DNA of 64,000 bases from the NCBI GenBank assembly GCA_023701285.1, contig JAMPXH010000004.1, positions 1 to 64,000 on the forward strand. Reading direction: 5' to 3'. The notes under the pieces are model-generated. The model had not been told where the DNA came from. It saw only the letters and a list, made by a program, of their open reading frames with translations, and ran no database searches. Both the position numbers and the translations under genes were made by a program. This stretch comes from Candidatus Didemnitutus sp. (GTDB lineage Bacteria; Verrucomicrobiota; Verrucomicrobiia; Opitutales; Opitutaceae). Below, piece by piece: positions 17,627 through 26,431 of the stretch; the first letter of the stretch is position 1, and the number at the start of each line of letters is the position of its first letter.

Positions 17627-19222
17627 TCAGGGCGCCTGCAGGTAAACCTTTTTGTATTGATGGAAGCCCAGCAGCGCGGGAGCCCAGCCGCGCACGGCGG
17701 GGTGGATGAGGTAGGAGCGCACGCCGAAGAAGACTGGTGCGACGGGCGAGGCCTCGAGCAGGCGCGCCTCGGCCGTTTGGAAATGGGCGAGGCGCTCGCC
17801 GCCGCTGCCGGCGCGGGCGGCCGCGGCGAGGGCCGCGTCGTAGCGGGTGTCGGCCCAACCGGTCCAGTTGTTGGTGCCGCCGCCGACGAACATGTCGAGG
17901 AAGGTCACCGGATCGACGAAGTCGCCCACCCAGCGCGCGGTGGAGATCGCGTAGTTGAGCGTCTGTTGGTTCTGCACCCAAGTCTTCTGCTCCATCGGTG
18001 CGATCGTCACCGTGATGCCGAGCTCGCGCGCCCACATCGCCTGGATGACTTCGAGCACCTTGGCGTGCAGCTCGTCGTTGCGCACCTGCACCTCGAGGCG
18101 GGGGAAACCCTGGCCGCCGGCGAAACCGGCCGCGGCGAACAGCTCGCGCGCGGCGGCGGGATCGTGCGTGAGCCGCGCGGCGGACGTGTAGCCGGCGCAG
18201 TCCGGCGGCGTGTAGTGGAAGGCCGGAGCGCGCGTGCCGCGCAGCACGGTGCGCGCGAGCAGCGCGCGGTCGATGGCGAGCGACAGCGCGCGGCGCACGC
18301 GGACGTCGTCGAGCGGCGGGCGCGTCGTGTTGAAGCGCAGGAAGAAGGTCTCGAGGAACGGATCGAGGCGCAGCGATTGCGGCACAGTGCGGCGGTAGCG
18401 GTCGACCTTGGCGAGCGGCAGCTCGGCGGTGAGGTGCACCTGCCCGGCGCGGAAGTTGCGCTCGTCGACCTCGATGTTCTCCGTGGGGAAAAAGGTGATG
18501 CCGTGGAGACGCACCGTCGCGGCGTCCCAGTAGTGCGGATTGCGAACGACCTTCACGTGGGCGTTGGGCGACCACTCGGCGAGCTGGAACGGGCCGTTGC
18601 CCACGAGATGGCCGGCGCGCGTCCAGGCGGTGCCGCGCCGCTCCTGCGCGTCGAAGCGGGCGAGCACGGCGCGGTTGAGCGGAAACCAGATCGGGTTGGC
18701 CGTGAGGGCGGGCAGGTAAGGCGTCGGTCGCTCCAGCGTGAGTCGCAGCGTGGTGTCGTCGGAAGCCTCGGCACCGAGCTCCGTAGCGGACAGGCGGCCG
18801 GCATTGATCGCCTCGGCGTTTTTCAGCGGATGAAGCAGGTAGGCGTATTCGGCGGCGAGCGTGGGGAGCAGCGCGCGGCGCCACGCGGCGACGAAGTCGT
18901 GCGCGGTCAACGGCGTGCCGTCGGACCACTTCAGGCCCGGGCGGAGATGGAAGGTGTAGGTGAGCCCATCGGCGGAAACCTCCCAACGCGCGGCGGCGGC
19001 AGGGACGGCCTGGGAGCTTTCCTCGTCCAGCGCGCAGAGCCCTTCGAACAGCGCGAGCGCGATGTTCTGGTCGGTGAAGGCCGTCATCACCTGCGGGTCG
19101 AGGTCCTGCGGCTCGGCGCCGTTGCCGAGCAGGAGAATCTGGTCGCGGATGGCGTCGTCCACGGGCCGGGCGACGGCGAGGGTGACGGCGAAGAGACTGA
19201 GCAGGAGCAGACGGACGGACAT
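17627..19222 (-). CDS. oppA: Oligopeptide ABC transporter substrate-binding protein (OppA-like)
   Basis: Protein of 531 aa, a family 5 extracellular solute-binding protein. The signal peptide is LLLLSLFAVTLAVA, without a lipobox Cys. Family motifs include GAEPQDLDPQ, AARWEVSADGLTYTFHLRPGLKWSDGTPLTAHDFVAAW (parts), VGNGPF and NPHYWDAATV. It binds peptides in the periplasm for an Opp/Dpp permease; no permease or ATPase genes are adjacent. Start at MSVRLLLL gives the signal peptide; the longer track ORF runs into the divergent gene. Confidence 0.92.
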   Translation of the reverse strand: MSVRLLLLSLFAVTLAVARPVDDAIRDQILLLGNGAEPQDLDPQVMTAFTDQNIALALFEGLCALDEESSQAVPAAAARWEVSADGLTYTFHLRPGLKWSDGTPLTAHDFVAAWRRALLPTLAAEYAYLLHPLKNAEAINAGRLSATELGAEASDDTTLRLTLERPTPYLPALTANPIWFPLNRAVLARFDAQERRGTAWTRAGHLVGNGPFQLAEWSPNAHVKVVRNPHYWDAATVRLHGITFFPTENIEVDERNFRAGQVHLTAELPLAKVDRYRRTVPQSLRLDPFLETFFLRFNTTRPPLDDVRVRRALSLAIDRALLARTVLRGTRAPAFHYTPPDCAGYTSAARLTHDPAAARELFAAAGFAGGQGFPRLEVQVRNDELHAKVLEVIQAMWARELGITVTIAPMEQKTWVQNQQTLNYAISTARWVGDFVDPVTFLDMFVGGGTNNWTGWADTRYDAALAAAARAGSGGERLAHFQTAEARLLEASPVAPVFFGVRSYLIHPAVRGWAPALLGFHQYKKVYLQAP

Positions 19223-19308
19223 GCGGGCAGCATGCACGCGACTTCCGGTGGCGCAAGGGGGTGAATTTCTGCGCGGGTGTGCCGATGAGAAGGGAACTCC
19301 CGCCCCGC

Positions 19309-21846
19309 GTGAGCCACACCGATCCACTTTCCGCCGAGTCGCCGGCGGTCGAGGCCGCGCGTCTGCGGCACGCGGCCGCGTTGCGGAGCTATGCGCTGGA
19401 ATTGCTGCACGGCGATCGCGCCCGCAGCGAGGAAGTGCTCGCCACGACTTGGCAGGCTTGGGCGCGGGAATCGGCGCCGGCGGGTGCGGAAAGGGAAGCG
19501 GCCTGGCTTTTTGCGGAGCTGCGCCGGCGGGCAATGCTGCTCCAACGCGAGGTTGCCGCCCCGCCGGAGGCAGCGGGCGATGCGCAGGAAGACGACACGG
19601 CGGAAAGCCGTTTCGCCCTGCTCACGCTGAAACAGCGCGAGGCGCTGCGGTTGAAATTCCTGCACGGGTTCCGGCACGAGGAGATTGCCGGCATCGTCGA
19701 TCTGGGGCCGACGCAGGCCGCGCGCCTGCTGCACAACGCACTCGGGCGACTGGCTCCGGCGTTCCGCGCGTCCGAGGCGGGCGGGACGCTGGGGACGGAT
19801 GACCCGCGGCTGACGCTGGCGGCGCTCGGCGAACTCGAGGACGCGGCGTGGCGCGCGTGGGAGGCCGGCCAAGGCAATCCCGCCGCGGCGAACGTGCGCA
19901 TGGAAGAGATCCGGCGCGCCGCCCGCTGGGTGACTGCCCACTTCGCGAACGGTGGGCACCAGCGCACCAAGCGCGCGCGGCGCCGGCGCCGCTGGTGGCC
20001 CGGGCTGGTGGCGGCGGGCGTGCTGGTCCTTGGGCTCGGATATTTCGCCATCCGATCCAAGCCCGCGCAGCCCGATCCGCCGAACGAGCCAGCGGCGCAA
20101 ACGCGGGAACGCGGCTTTCCGTCGGCCTCCGCGCCCGCGGTCCCGCGCCGCGCCGGGTCGGATGTTGACGTGGCCGCGGCGGAGAAACGAGTGAGCGGGC
20201 CGGAGGCTGAGTCGCTCGGTCTTTTTCGCGATCGGCCGCGGGAGGGAACGTCAGGACACATTTTGGAGGCAGGTGAGTCTTTGCCGCCCGGGCCCGCGTT
20301 GACCGCAGGCGAAGACAGCCGGCGCAATGTGGCGCCCAGCCGCGCGCCCTTGGCCGTGTCGCGTGGGCGGCAGGGCGGGGCCGCCACTGCGGCACCGGAG
20401 GCAACGGGCCGCGGCGTGACGAGGGAGCTGTCGAACAGCGAGGTGGCGTCGGAGCACGCTTCGCTGACTTCACCGCTCCCCGGTTCGGCCGCTTCGTCAA
20501 ACGTCGGAACGGAATCGCGGCCGGCATCGCAGACCCCAGCCGGCCCGGCGGCGCATGCGGCGCGCGACGAGATGGCCGCTGTCGCCGTGGCGCATGATGC
20601 GTTGCAGGCCAGCACAGCGGGCGCAGCTGAAACGCTCGACTCGACCGATGTGGCGCCGATCACAGCGTTGAAACAGGCGCTCGGCGAGGGACGCTGGCCG
20701 AGTGCGGAGGAGGTGAATCGTGCGGGCTTGAAACAGTATTTCGCCCGCTGTGCGCCGGTCGCTCCCGGCGCGGCGGGCTTCGAGCCGAGCGTCGAGGCGG
20801 CGGAGCTGCCGTGGTCGTCGGGTCGGGTTGCCGTGCGATTTGCGGCGACCGCGCGGCCGCGGTCGCCAGTTTTGCGGGCGGCGGCGAATGTCATCCTGTT
20901 GCTCGACTCGTCGGGCTCGATGGACGCGCCGAATCGGTTGCCCTTGGTGCAGGCGGCGGTGGCCCAGTTGCTCGACCGGTTGCAGGCGGAGGACCGGATC
21001 GGGATCGTCACGTATGCGGGCGAGGCGCAGGTGTTGCTCGCGCCGCGCTTGCTCGGCGAGACGCGCGAGCTGCGCGAGCGTGTGCAGGCGCTCGTGCCGC
21101 GCGGGCAGACGAACGGCGGTGCCGGGCTGGAGCAGGCTTTCGCGCTCGCGATGCAGGATGAGAACGTCGCCGGCACACCGCGCGTGATCCTTTGCACCGA
21201 CGGCGAGTTCAACATGGGGCTGACGCGGGAGGATGAGCTCGAAGCGTTGGTGCGGCGTCATGCGGAGGCGGGTGTGCGGCTCGCGGTCTTCGGTTTCGGG
21301 CGGAGCGAGCGCATCGATCCGCGTTTGGAGCGTCTGGCCGCGCTGGCGCAGGGCGGCAGCGGTTTCGTGAACACCCGCGCGGACGCCGTCGCCGTCATGC
21401 TCACGCAGTTGGGCGACCTGATCGCGCCCGCGGCCGAGGCCGTGGAACTGCGCGTCGAGGTCGGCGGCGCCGAGCGAGGCGCAATCGTGGCGGACAAGGT
21501 GTTGCCCGGTGAAACGGTGAGCATCTGGAGCGCCGTCGAGCCCGGGGAAAATGCCCGGGCCCGTCTGACTTACCGGGCGGGATCGCCGGCGGAGCCGGGC
21601 GGCGCGACGCTCGATTGGGATGGTCGGGTGCTGCCGGTGGAGGAGACGGGCGCGGAGTTCCGTTTCGAAGCGGCGGTGGAGCGTCTGGCCGACCTCTTCG
21701 CAGCGGGCGCGCAGGGCAGCACGCGGGCGCAATGGGAGCAGTTGGAAGCTTGGGGCCGTCAGTGCGTGGACGATCCCGGCGGCTACCGCGCGGAGTTGCT
21801 GGCGCTGATCGCTCAGGCGCGTGCGGCCCGCGGGGAGGACGAGTGA
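19309..21846 (+). CDS. Sigma-like / anti-sigma-like / VWA membrane fusion protein
   Basis: Protein of 845 aa from GTG. Residues 20-150 align with the sigma factor encoded two genes on: RHAAALRSYALELLHGD matches RHQASLLRYTTRLLHGD, and KQREALRLKFLHGFRHEEIAGI matches the region-4 helix-turn-helix. The 28-residue N-terminal spacing is then identical, which is why this start, with AAGGGAA upstream, is preferred over 19261 (GTG) or 19285 (ATG). At about 164 follows DDPRLTLAALGELED, the same opening as the anti-sigma-like protein at 22472, then a TM helix (about 229-251), a long low-complexity linker, and a VWA domain with MIDAS motif DSSGSM near 530. The DUF3520-type C-terminus of YfbK proteins is missing. 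Possibly a signalling or surface-scaffold protein; role unknown. Confidence 0.85.
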   Translation: MSHTDPLSAESPAVEAARLRHAAALRSYALELLHGDRARSEEVLATTWQAWARESAPAGAEREAAWLFAELRRRAMLLQREVAAPPEAAGDAQEDDTAESRFALLTLKQREALRLKFLHGFRHEEIAGIVDLGPTQAARLLHNALGRLAPAFRASEAGGTLGTDDPRLTLAALGELEDAAWRAWEAGQGNPAAANVRMEEIRRAARWVTAHFANGGHQRTKRARRRRRWWPGLVAAGVLVLGLGYFAIRSKPAQPDPPNEPAAQTRERGFPSASAPAVPRRAGSDVDVAAAEKRVSGPEAESLGLFRDRPREGTSGHILEAGESLPPGPALTAGEDSRRNVAPSRAPLAVSRGRQGGAATAAPEATGRGVTRELSNSEVASEHASLTSPLPGSAASSNVGTESRPASQTPAGPAAHAARDEMAAVAVAHDALQASTAGAAETLDSTDVAPITALKQALGEGRWPSAEEVNRAGLKQYFARCAPVAPGAAGFEPSVEAAELPWSSGRVAVRFAATARPRSPVLRAAANVILLLDSSGSMDAPNRLPLVQAAVAQLLDRLQAEDRIGIVTYAGEAQVLLAPRLLGETRELRERVQALVPRGQTNGGAGLEQAFALAMQDENVAGTPRVILCTDGEFNMGLTREDELEALVRRHAEAGVRLAVFGFGRSERIDPRLERLAALAQGGSGFVNTRADAVAVMLTQLGDLIAPAAEAVELRVEVGGAERGAIVADKVLPGETVSIWSAVEPGENARARLTYRAGSPAEPGGATLDWDGRVLPVEETGAEFRFEAAVERLADLFAAGAQGSTRAQWEQLEAWGRQCVDDPGGYRAELLALIAQARAARGEDE

Positions 21847-21930
21847 CGCGACCGGGCCGCGCGCCGCGTGGAATTTCGCTCGTTCGCGGCCTAATAAACC
21901 GCAGGCTCGCCCGTATCCGAGGCAGGTGAC

Positions 21931-22458
21931 GTGAACACCGACACACACAACGATGAACGCCGTGCCTTCGTGCAATCCGCCGTGGAACGCCACCAGGCGT
22001 CCTTGCTGCGCTACACCACGCGCCTGCTCCATGGCGATGTCGACCGGGCGCAGGATGTGGTGCAGGACGCGTTCGTCCGCCTCTGGGCGCAGGAGCCGGG
22101 CGGCGTGGCGGATCACCTCGCAGAGTGGCTGTTCACGGTGTGCCGCAACCGCGCGCTGGATTACCTACGCAAGGAGGGCCGCATGAAATTCTTCGCTCCC
22201 GGCCAGGCGGAGCGGCTGACGGCGGCGGAGCCGCGTCCCGGCAGCGGCTTCGAGCGTGCCGAGGCGCACGCCGCCGTGCTGCGCCTGCTCGAGCACTTGC
22301 CGCCGAACCAGCAGGAGGTCGTGCGCCTGAAGTTTCAAAATGGTTTCAGTTACAAGGAAATCAGCCGCATCACGTCGCTCTCGGTGACGAACGTCGGCTT
22401 CATCCTCCACACGGCGATCGCCCGGCTGCGCAAGGAAATGGCGGCCCAACCGGAATGA
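21931..22458 (+). CDS. ECF-family RNA polymerase sigma factor
   Basis: Protein of 175 aa from a GTG start. Region 2 is LLHGDVDRAQDVVQDAFVRLW and AEWLFTVCRNRALDYLRKEGR; region 4 is LPPNQQEVVRLKFQNGFSYKEISRIT with the following recognition helix. It is followed after 13 nt by a membrane anti-sigma-like gene, the classical ECF arrangement, and preceded by the fusion gene that carries a sigma-like paralogue. No cognate ECF-type promoter was identified with confidence. Confidence 0.92.
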   Translation: MNTDTHNDERRAFVQSAVERHQASLLRYTTRLLHGDVDRAQDVVQDAFVRLWAQEPGGVADHLAEWLFTVCRNRALDYLRKEGRMKFFAPGQAERLTAAEPRPGSGFERAEAHAAVLRLLEHLPPNQQEVVRLKFQNGFSYKEISRITSLSVTNVGFILHTAIARLRKEMAAQPE

Positions 22459-22471
22459 CGCCCCTTCCGCG

Positions 22472-23767
22472 ATGAACGAGCACGAGCTACTTTCCCCTGA
22501 TGATCCGCGCCTGACCGCCTATGCGCTCGGCGAGATGACCCCGGCGGAGCAGGCCGCCTTCGAGCGTCTGCTCGCCCAAGAACCGGCGGCGCGCGCCGCA
22601 GTGGAGGAGATCCGGACGATGGCGGCCGGACTCGATGCGGCGTTGCAGACCGAGGCCGCGGCACCTGCGCCAAGCCTGACACCGGTGCGACGGGAGGCGG
22701 TCGCCACGCGTCCGCTGCCGATGCCCCGGCGCGAAGGTCGGAAAATTCTCACGTTCCCGGGACTCTATTACTTGGGCGCGGGACTGGCCGCGGCTTGCTT
22801 CGCCTTGGTCTATGTCGCGGGCGAGCGATCGCGGGCGGATGCCCGGCGCTCCGGCGTCGCGCAAATCGTGGTGCACGCGCGCGACGATGCCGCCACGCCC
22901 GGCCTGCCCGGGCCGGCGAGCATGGAACGCCGGGCGGTGCGCGAGGCGGCTGCGCCGCGGAGCGAAGGCATCGCGCTGGTGGCGGCCGAGACGCAGGTGC
23001 CCGCCCGGTTCTTCGCTGTGGCGGAGGCGGCGACTTCGGTTTTCCCGCTCCGGGTCGGCAAGGAATCCTATGCGCAGGTGCGGGAGCGGTTGCGCAGCGG
23101 CGCCCGGCCGCCGCGCGAGATCGTGCAGGTGGCGGAGTTGATCAACGCCTTCGCCTACACCTGGCCGGCCGCGGTGGAAGGCGAGGCCTTCGCCGCGCTG
23201 CTGGAGGAGACGGCGGCGCCGTGGGCGGCGGAGCACCGTTTGGTGCGCGTGGGCTTGAAGGGCGTGGGTCCGGCCGCCGTCGAGATCGCGCGCGCGGCGC
23301 AGGTGCGGGTGGAATTCAATCCGGCGCGGGTGCGCGCGTGGCGGCTGATCGGGTTCGAGGGCGACGGACAGAGCCTCGGTGTCGCGGGTGGCCCGCGCGG
23401 CGAGACGATGCGCGGAGGCGAAACCGTGACCGCGCTCTACGAGATCGTGCCGGCCACCGGTGTCGCCCCGGAAGGCGATCCCGCGCTGTTGCACCTTTCG
23501 CTCGATTACGTCGATCCGGCGACGGGGCAGACGCGGCGGGTGGCGCGCCGGTTGGAGAGTCGCGGCGGCGGATTTGCGCAGGCCGGGGCGGACATGAAAT
23601 TCGTCGCCGCGTTGGCGGCCTTCGGGTTGAGCCTGCGCGACACGCCGTTGCCGGACACGGTCAACCTCGCGCAAATGGCGGACTGGGCGGAGGCGGGGAG
23701 CGGGGCGGATCCGCAGCGCCGCGAGTTCGTGGAGCTGATGCGCGCGGCGGCCGGGCGTTGGCAGTAA
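22472..23767 (+). CDS. Anti-sigma-like membrane protein with VWA-less YfbK region
   Basis: Protein of 431 aa. Residues 1-60 (DDPRLTAYALGEMTPAEQA, FERLLAQEPAARAAVEEI) resemble a cytoplasmic anti-sigma segment; a TM helix is at about 95-117. The periplasmic part starts like the YfbK N-terminal domain (FPLRVGKESYAQVRERL, EELINAFAYTWP-like VAELINAFAYTWP, RLVRVGLKG) but then passes directly to the YfbK C-terminal DUF3520-like block (VRVEFNPARVRAWRLIGFE, GGETVTALYEIVP). The roughly 180-residue VWA domain that normally lies between them is absent. Probably regulates the upstream sigma factor; this is inference from position. Confidence 0.85.
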   Translation: MNEHELLSPDDPRLTAYALGEMTPAEQAAFERLLAQEPAARAAVEEIRTMAAGLDAALQTEAAAPAPSLTPVRREAVATRPLPMPRREGRKILTFPGLYYLGAGLAAACFALVYVAGERSRADARRSGVAQIVVHARDDAATPGLPGPASMERRAVREAAAPRSEGIALVAAETQVPARFFAVAEAATSVFPLRVGKESYAQVRERLRSGARPPREIVQVAELINAFAYTWPAAVEGEAFAALLEETAAPWAAEHRLVRVGLKGVGPAAVEIARAAQVRVEFNPARVRAWRLIGFEGDGQSLGVAGGPRGETMRGGETVTALYEIVPATGVAPEGDPALLHLSLDYVDPATGQTRRVARRLESRGGGFAQAGADMKFVAALAAFGLSLRDTPLPDTVNLAQMADWAEAGSGADPQRREFVELMRAAAGRWQ

Positions 23768-23768
23768 C

Positions 23769-23792
23769 GGCCGGGCAAAAAAATGCCCGGCC
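23769..23792. terminator. Hairpin at the end of the sigma operon
   Basis: Perfect inverted repeat GGCCGGGCA/TGCCCGGCC with an A6 loop, 2 nt after the stop of the anti-sigma-like gene and between convergent genes. There is no clear T-run on either strand, so termination is plausible but not certain. Confidence 0.5.
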
Positions 23793-23834
23793 CATCGGGG
23801 ATGGGTCGGGCAGGGGAAAGGGGACGGGGAAGAA

Positions 23835-24041
23835 TTACTTCTCGCCGGCTTTCTTGTCACCCTTCTTTTCCTTGGCGCCGGCTTTGCAGCAGCTGGCGTT
23901 TTCCTTCTTCTCGGCCTTGCAGCAGGAAGCGGCGTCTTTGCAGGCGCTGCAGTCTTCAGCCTTCTTGTCGGCGCCCGCAAAAGCGAGCGAGCCGAGCGCG
24001 AGGACGGCGAGAACGGAGAGGGAACGGATGAGCTTGTTCAT
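23835..24041 (-). CDS. Small exported Lys/Cys-rich protein
   Basis: Protein of 68 aa: signal peptide MNKLIRSLSVLAVLALGSLAFA, then a mature peptide of about 46 residues with six Cys in CSAC, two SCCKA motifs and about one third Lys/Glu. Repeated SCCKAEKK/SCCKAGAK units suggest a small metal-binding or redox periplasmic peptide; this is inference. A clean signal peptide and codon pattern argue that it is real despite its size. Confidence 0.72.
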   Translation of the reverse strand: MNKLIRSLSVLAVLALGSLAFAGADKKAEDCSACKDAASCCKAEKKENASCCKAGAKEKKGDKKAGEK

Positions 24042-24207
24042 GGAGTTTTGGGATTAAACGACTGTGTAGATGATACGCCAAGTCAGAGGCCGAGCCCTCG
24101 GCTTTTATTGCAAAAATCGGGGGATTTTTTGTCCTGCCCGCGTGGCGGGACGGCCGGCGGCGAATAGCGCCTTGCGACGGCGGGGGCGTTTTTGGCAGTT
24201 TGGCGGC

Positions 24208-24705
24208 ATGGCAAAATTCGGTCCGTTCCCTTCCCTCCGCGCCCAAATCCCGGCGACGGCGCAGTTCGCCGCCGCCTTCGACTACGTGGCCGAGGCGCTG
24301 CGGCCGGACTCGGCGGCGCACCAGCGGATCCTCGCCATCGCCCCGGGCCAGACGGGCCGCGTGGAGTTGGCGGGCGGCGCCTTCGCGCTCGAACAGGTCT
24401 ATGAGGCCAAGCCGCGGCCGGAGGGCTTTTTCGAGTCGCATCGCAAATACATCGACGTGCAGGTGATCATCGCCGGGACGGAACTCATGGAAGTGGCCGA
24501 CATCGCCCGGTTGAGCGTGACGCTCCCGTTCGTGCCCGAGCGCGATCTGATCAAATACGCGGATTGCACGCAGGCCTCGCGGTTGTTCATGCAGCCGGGT
24601 GACGCGGCGATCTTTTATCCGGAGGACGGCCACATGCCCTCGTTGCGGGTCGACGGGGCGCCGGCGCTCGTGCGCAAGACGGTGGTGAAGGTGCCGGTGG
24701 CCTGA
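24208..24705 (+). CDS. YhcH/YjgK/YiaL family protein
   Basis: Protein of 165 aa of the DUF386 cupin-like family. Typical elements are FFESHRKYIDVQVIIAGTE, FMQPGDAAIFYPEDGHMPSL and a C-terminal VRKTVVKVPV. Members are found with sugar-acid and sialic acid catabolism genes and may act as sugar anomerases or isomerases; here the neighbour is rlmJ, which gives no pathway hint. Start at MAKFGPF. Confidence 0.9.
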   Translation: MAKFGPFPSLRAQIPATAQFAAAFDYVAEALRPDSAAHQRILAIAPGQTGRVELAGGAFALEQVYEAKPRPEGFFESHRKYIDVQVIIAGTELMEVADIARLSVTLPFVPERDLIKYADCTQASRLFMQPGDAAIFYPEDGHMPSLRVDGAPALVRKTVVKVPVA

Positions 24706-24712
24706 GCCGGCG

Positions 24713-25588
24713 ATGAATTACCGTCATCATTACCACGCCGGCAACTACGCCGATGTGTTCAAGCACGCGTTGCTGCTGCTGCTGGTCGGCGGGATGCAGC
24801 GCAAGGAGAAGGGTTTCCTCTATCTCGACACGCATGCCGGGCGCGGCGGCTACGACCTGACGGTCGCGAACATCCTGCCGGATGGGCGTGAGCGCGCGCC
24901 GGAGTGGCCGGCCGGCATCGGGCGGTTGTGGGACCGGGCGGATCTGCCGCCCGCGCTGGCGGATTACGTGGCGGCGGTGCGGGCCTTCAACGCCCGGCAG
25001 GGCGGGCCGGCGGAGGCGCCGCATTATTATCCGGGATCGCCGTGGATCGTGCGGGAGCGGCTGCGGGCACAGGATCGCGCCGCGCTCTGCGAGTTGCGGG
25101 AGGACGACGCCGAGGCGCTGGCGCATGATTTCGAGTTTTCACGCAACTTCAGCGTGCGCGCGATGGACGGCTACACGGCGCTGAAGGCCATGCTGCCGCC
25201 GCTGGAAAAGCGGGCGCTGGTGCTCATCGATCCGCCGTTCGAGAGTGCGAACGAATTTGCCGACATCTTGCAGGGGCTGCGCGAGGCGCTGCGGCGTTTT
25301 CCGGGCGGCACCGTGGCGGTGTGGTATCCGATCACCGAGCGGGCGCGGAGCGACCGCTTCCTCGCGGACCTTGCGGCCTTGCCGGGCGTGCCGCCGGTCC
25401 TGTGCGCGGAGATGCAGATCGCGGCGGATGCCGCGCAAGTGCGCATGAAGGGCTGCGGATTGGTGGTGCTCAACCCGCCCTGGCGCATCGACGGGGAGTT
25501 CCGCGCGATTTTGCCGGCGTTGGTCGAACATCTCCAACTCGATGCCGGCGCCACGTGGCGGCTGGACTGGCCGGTGCCGGAACGTTGA
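24713..25588 (+). CDS. rlmJ: 23S rRNA (adenine(2030)-N6)-methyltransferase RlmJ
   Basis: Protein of 291 aa. It opens with the invariant MNYRHHYHAGNYADVFKHA, followed by the SAM-binding YLDTHAGRGGYDL and the catalytic LIDPPFE motif, and near the C-terminus GLVVLNPPW. RlmJ methylates A2030 of 23S rRNA. It starts 7 nt after the YhcH-like gene, so the two are probably co-transcribed. Confidence 0.94.
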   Translation: MNYRHHYHAGNYADVFKHALLLLLVGGMQRKEKGFLYLDTHAGRGGYDLTVANILPDGRERAPEWPAGIGRLWDRADLPPALADYVAAVRAFNARQGGPAEAPHYYPGSPWIVRERLRAQDRAALCELREDDAEALAHDFEFSRNFSVRAMDGYTALKAMLPPLEKRALVLIDPPFESANEFADILQGLREALRRFPGGTVAVWYPITERARSDRFLADLAALPGVPPVLCAEMQIAADAAQVRMKGCGLVVLNPPWRIDGEFRAILPALVEHLQLDAGATWRLDWPVPER

Positions 25589-26041
25589 CCGGCCGGCGGC
25601 GTGCGCGAGGCGGCGATCCGCGGCTCAGCGCGCTTGTGACGGACGCGTGACGCGCTGCGCGGTGAACGGGATCGGCTCGAGCTTGACCCGCAGCTTGAGC
25701 TGCGGCGCCCGGAAAACCGGACGCCCCCACAGCACATCGCGCGGCGCACCGGCTCGGCCGGGCGTCGTCGCGCCTGGCACGTGGCCCGGGCGGCTGGGAT
25801 GATGGGGGAAATACGTCATGGCTTTGAGCGAGGAGTCCTTCTCAGAACCCGGCGGCGCGCGAAAAGTTCCACGGTTATCCCGTTTTGGGCGGACTTGGGC
25901 GCGATCCGGCGCCGGCCGGCGATCTTCGGACCCGGATAACAGAGCGGGCCGCCCACCCCTGGGCGGCCCGCCATTGCTGTTATCTACCCCAAACCCCCCG
26001 CTAGCGGGGGGAAGTTAAACTGGTCTGCGAATAAGCCGGAA
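25589..26041. other. Intergenic region with strong hairpins
   Basis: About 450 nt between convergent rlmJ and Hsp20 genes. A 64-codon minus ORF (25625-25819) is present but has no start-site support or recognisable motif. The right end holds two strong palindromes (separate entry). Nothing else supported was found. Confidence 0.5.
25935..26011. repeat. Nested long hairpin plus GC palindrome
   Basis: The outer arms GATAACAG/CTGTTATC enclose a perfect 12-bp stem GCGGGCCGCCCA/TGGGCGGCCCGC with a CCCC loop. Ten nt later lies CCCCCCGCTAGCGGGGGG. It is placed between convergent genes and could stop transcription from both sides, but neither element has a T-tract, and a REP-type repeat is an equal explanation. 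Confidence 0.6.
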
Positions 26042-26431
26042 CTATGCCACGCGGCGCACAGAAACGTGCGATGACGAAAAATTCTTCTTCGGCACCAACA
26101 GTGTCAGCACGCCGTCGCGCATCTCGGCATGGAGACGCTCGAAATCGAAGCCCGAGCCCAAGCGCAGCTTGAGCTCGTAGTCGCGCTGCGCCGCCTCGAG
26201 GTGCAGCGCCGCCCAGTTCACCCGCACGTGGCGCGCCTTGCGGGCGAGCAGGACGAGGTCCGGGCCGCGGGTGGTGATTTCCACGCCGGCGGCATCGACT
26301 CCGGGCACGAGCACCTCGATTTTCAGCGCCTGCGCCAGATCCGTGCACTCATAGTGCGGCTGGCGGAACGCGGGGGCGTCTTCCGTGGCGGTCGCGGTGT
26401 GGCGGCTGAGGGTCGGGATGATCGTATGCAT
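26042..26431 (-). CDS. Small heat shock protein (Hsp20 / alpha-crystallin)
   Basis: Protein of 129 aa with an alpha-crystallin domain over about residues 28-125: LKIEVLVPGVDAAGVEI, GPDLVLLA and AEMRDGVLTLLVPK. It is an ATP-independent holdase chaperone. The chosen start is MHTIIPTL, after a pyrimidine-rich leader. A GTG at 26482 with AGGAG 8 nt upstream would add 17 residues (through FPSHFPPFPM) and cannot be excluded. Confidence 0.88.
   Translation of the reverse strand: MHTIIPTLSRHTATATEDAPAFRQPHYECTDLAQALKIEVLVPGVDAAGVEITTRGPDLVLLARKARHVRVNWAALHLEAAQRDYELKLRLGSGFDFERLHAEMRDGVLTLLVPKKNFSSSHVSVRRVA

Noticed and set aside
25625-25819. 64-codon minus ORF after rlmJ
   Set aside because: No ribosome-binding signal, no motif, and composition expected from GC-rich non-coding sequence; it might be real but is not supported.
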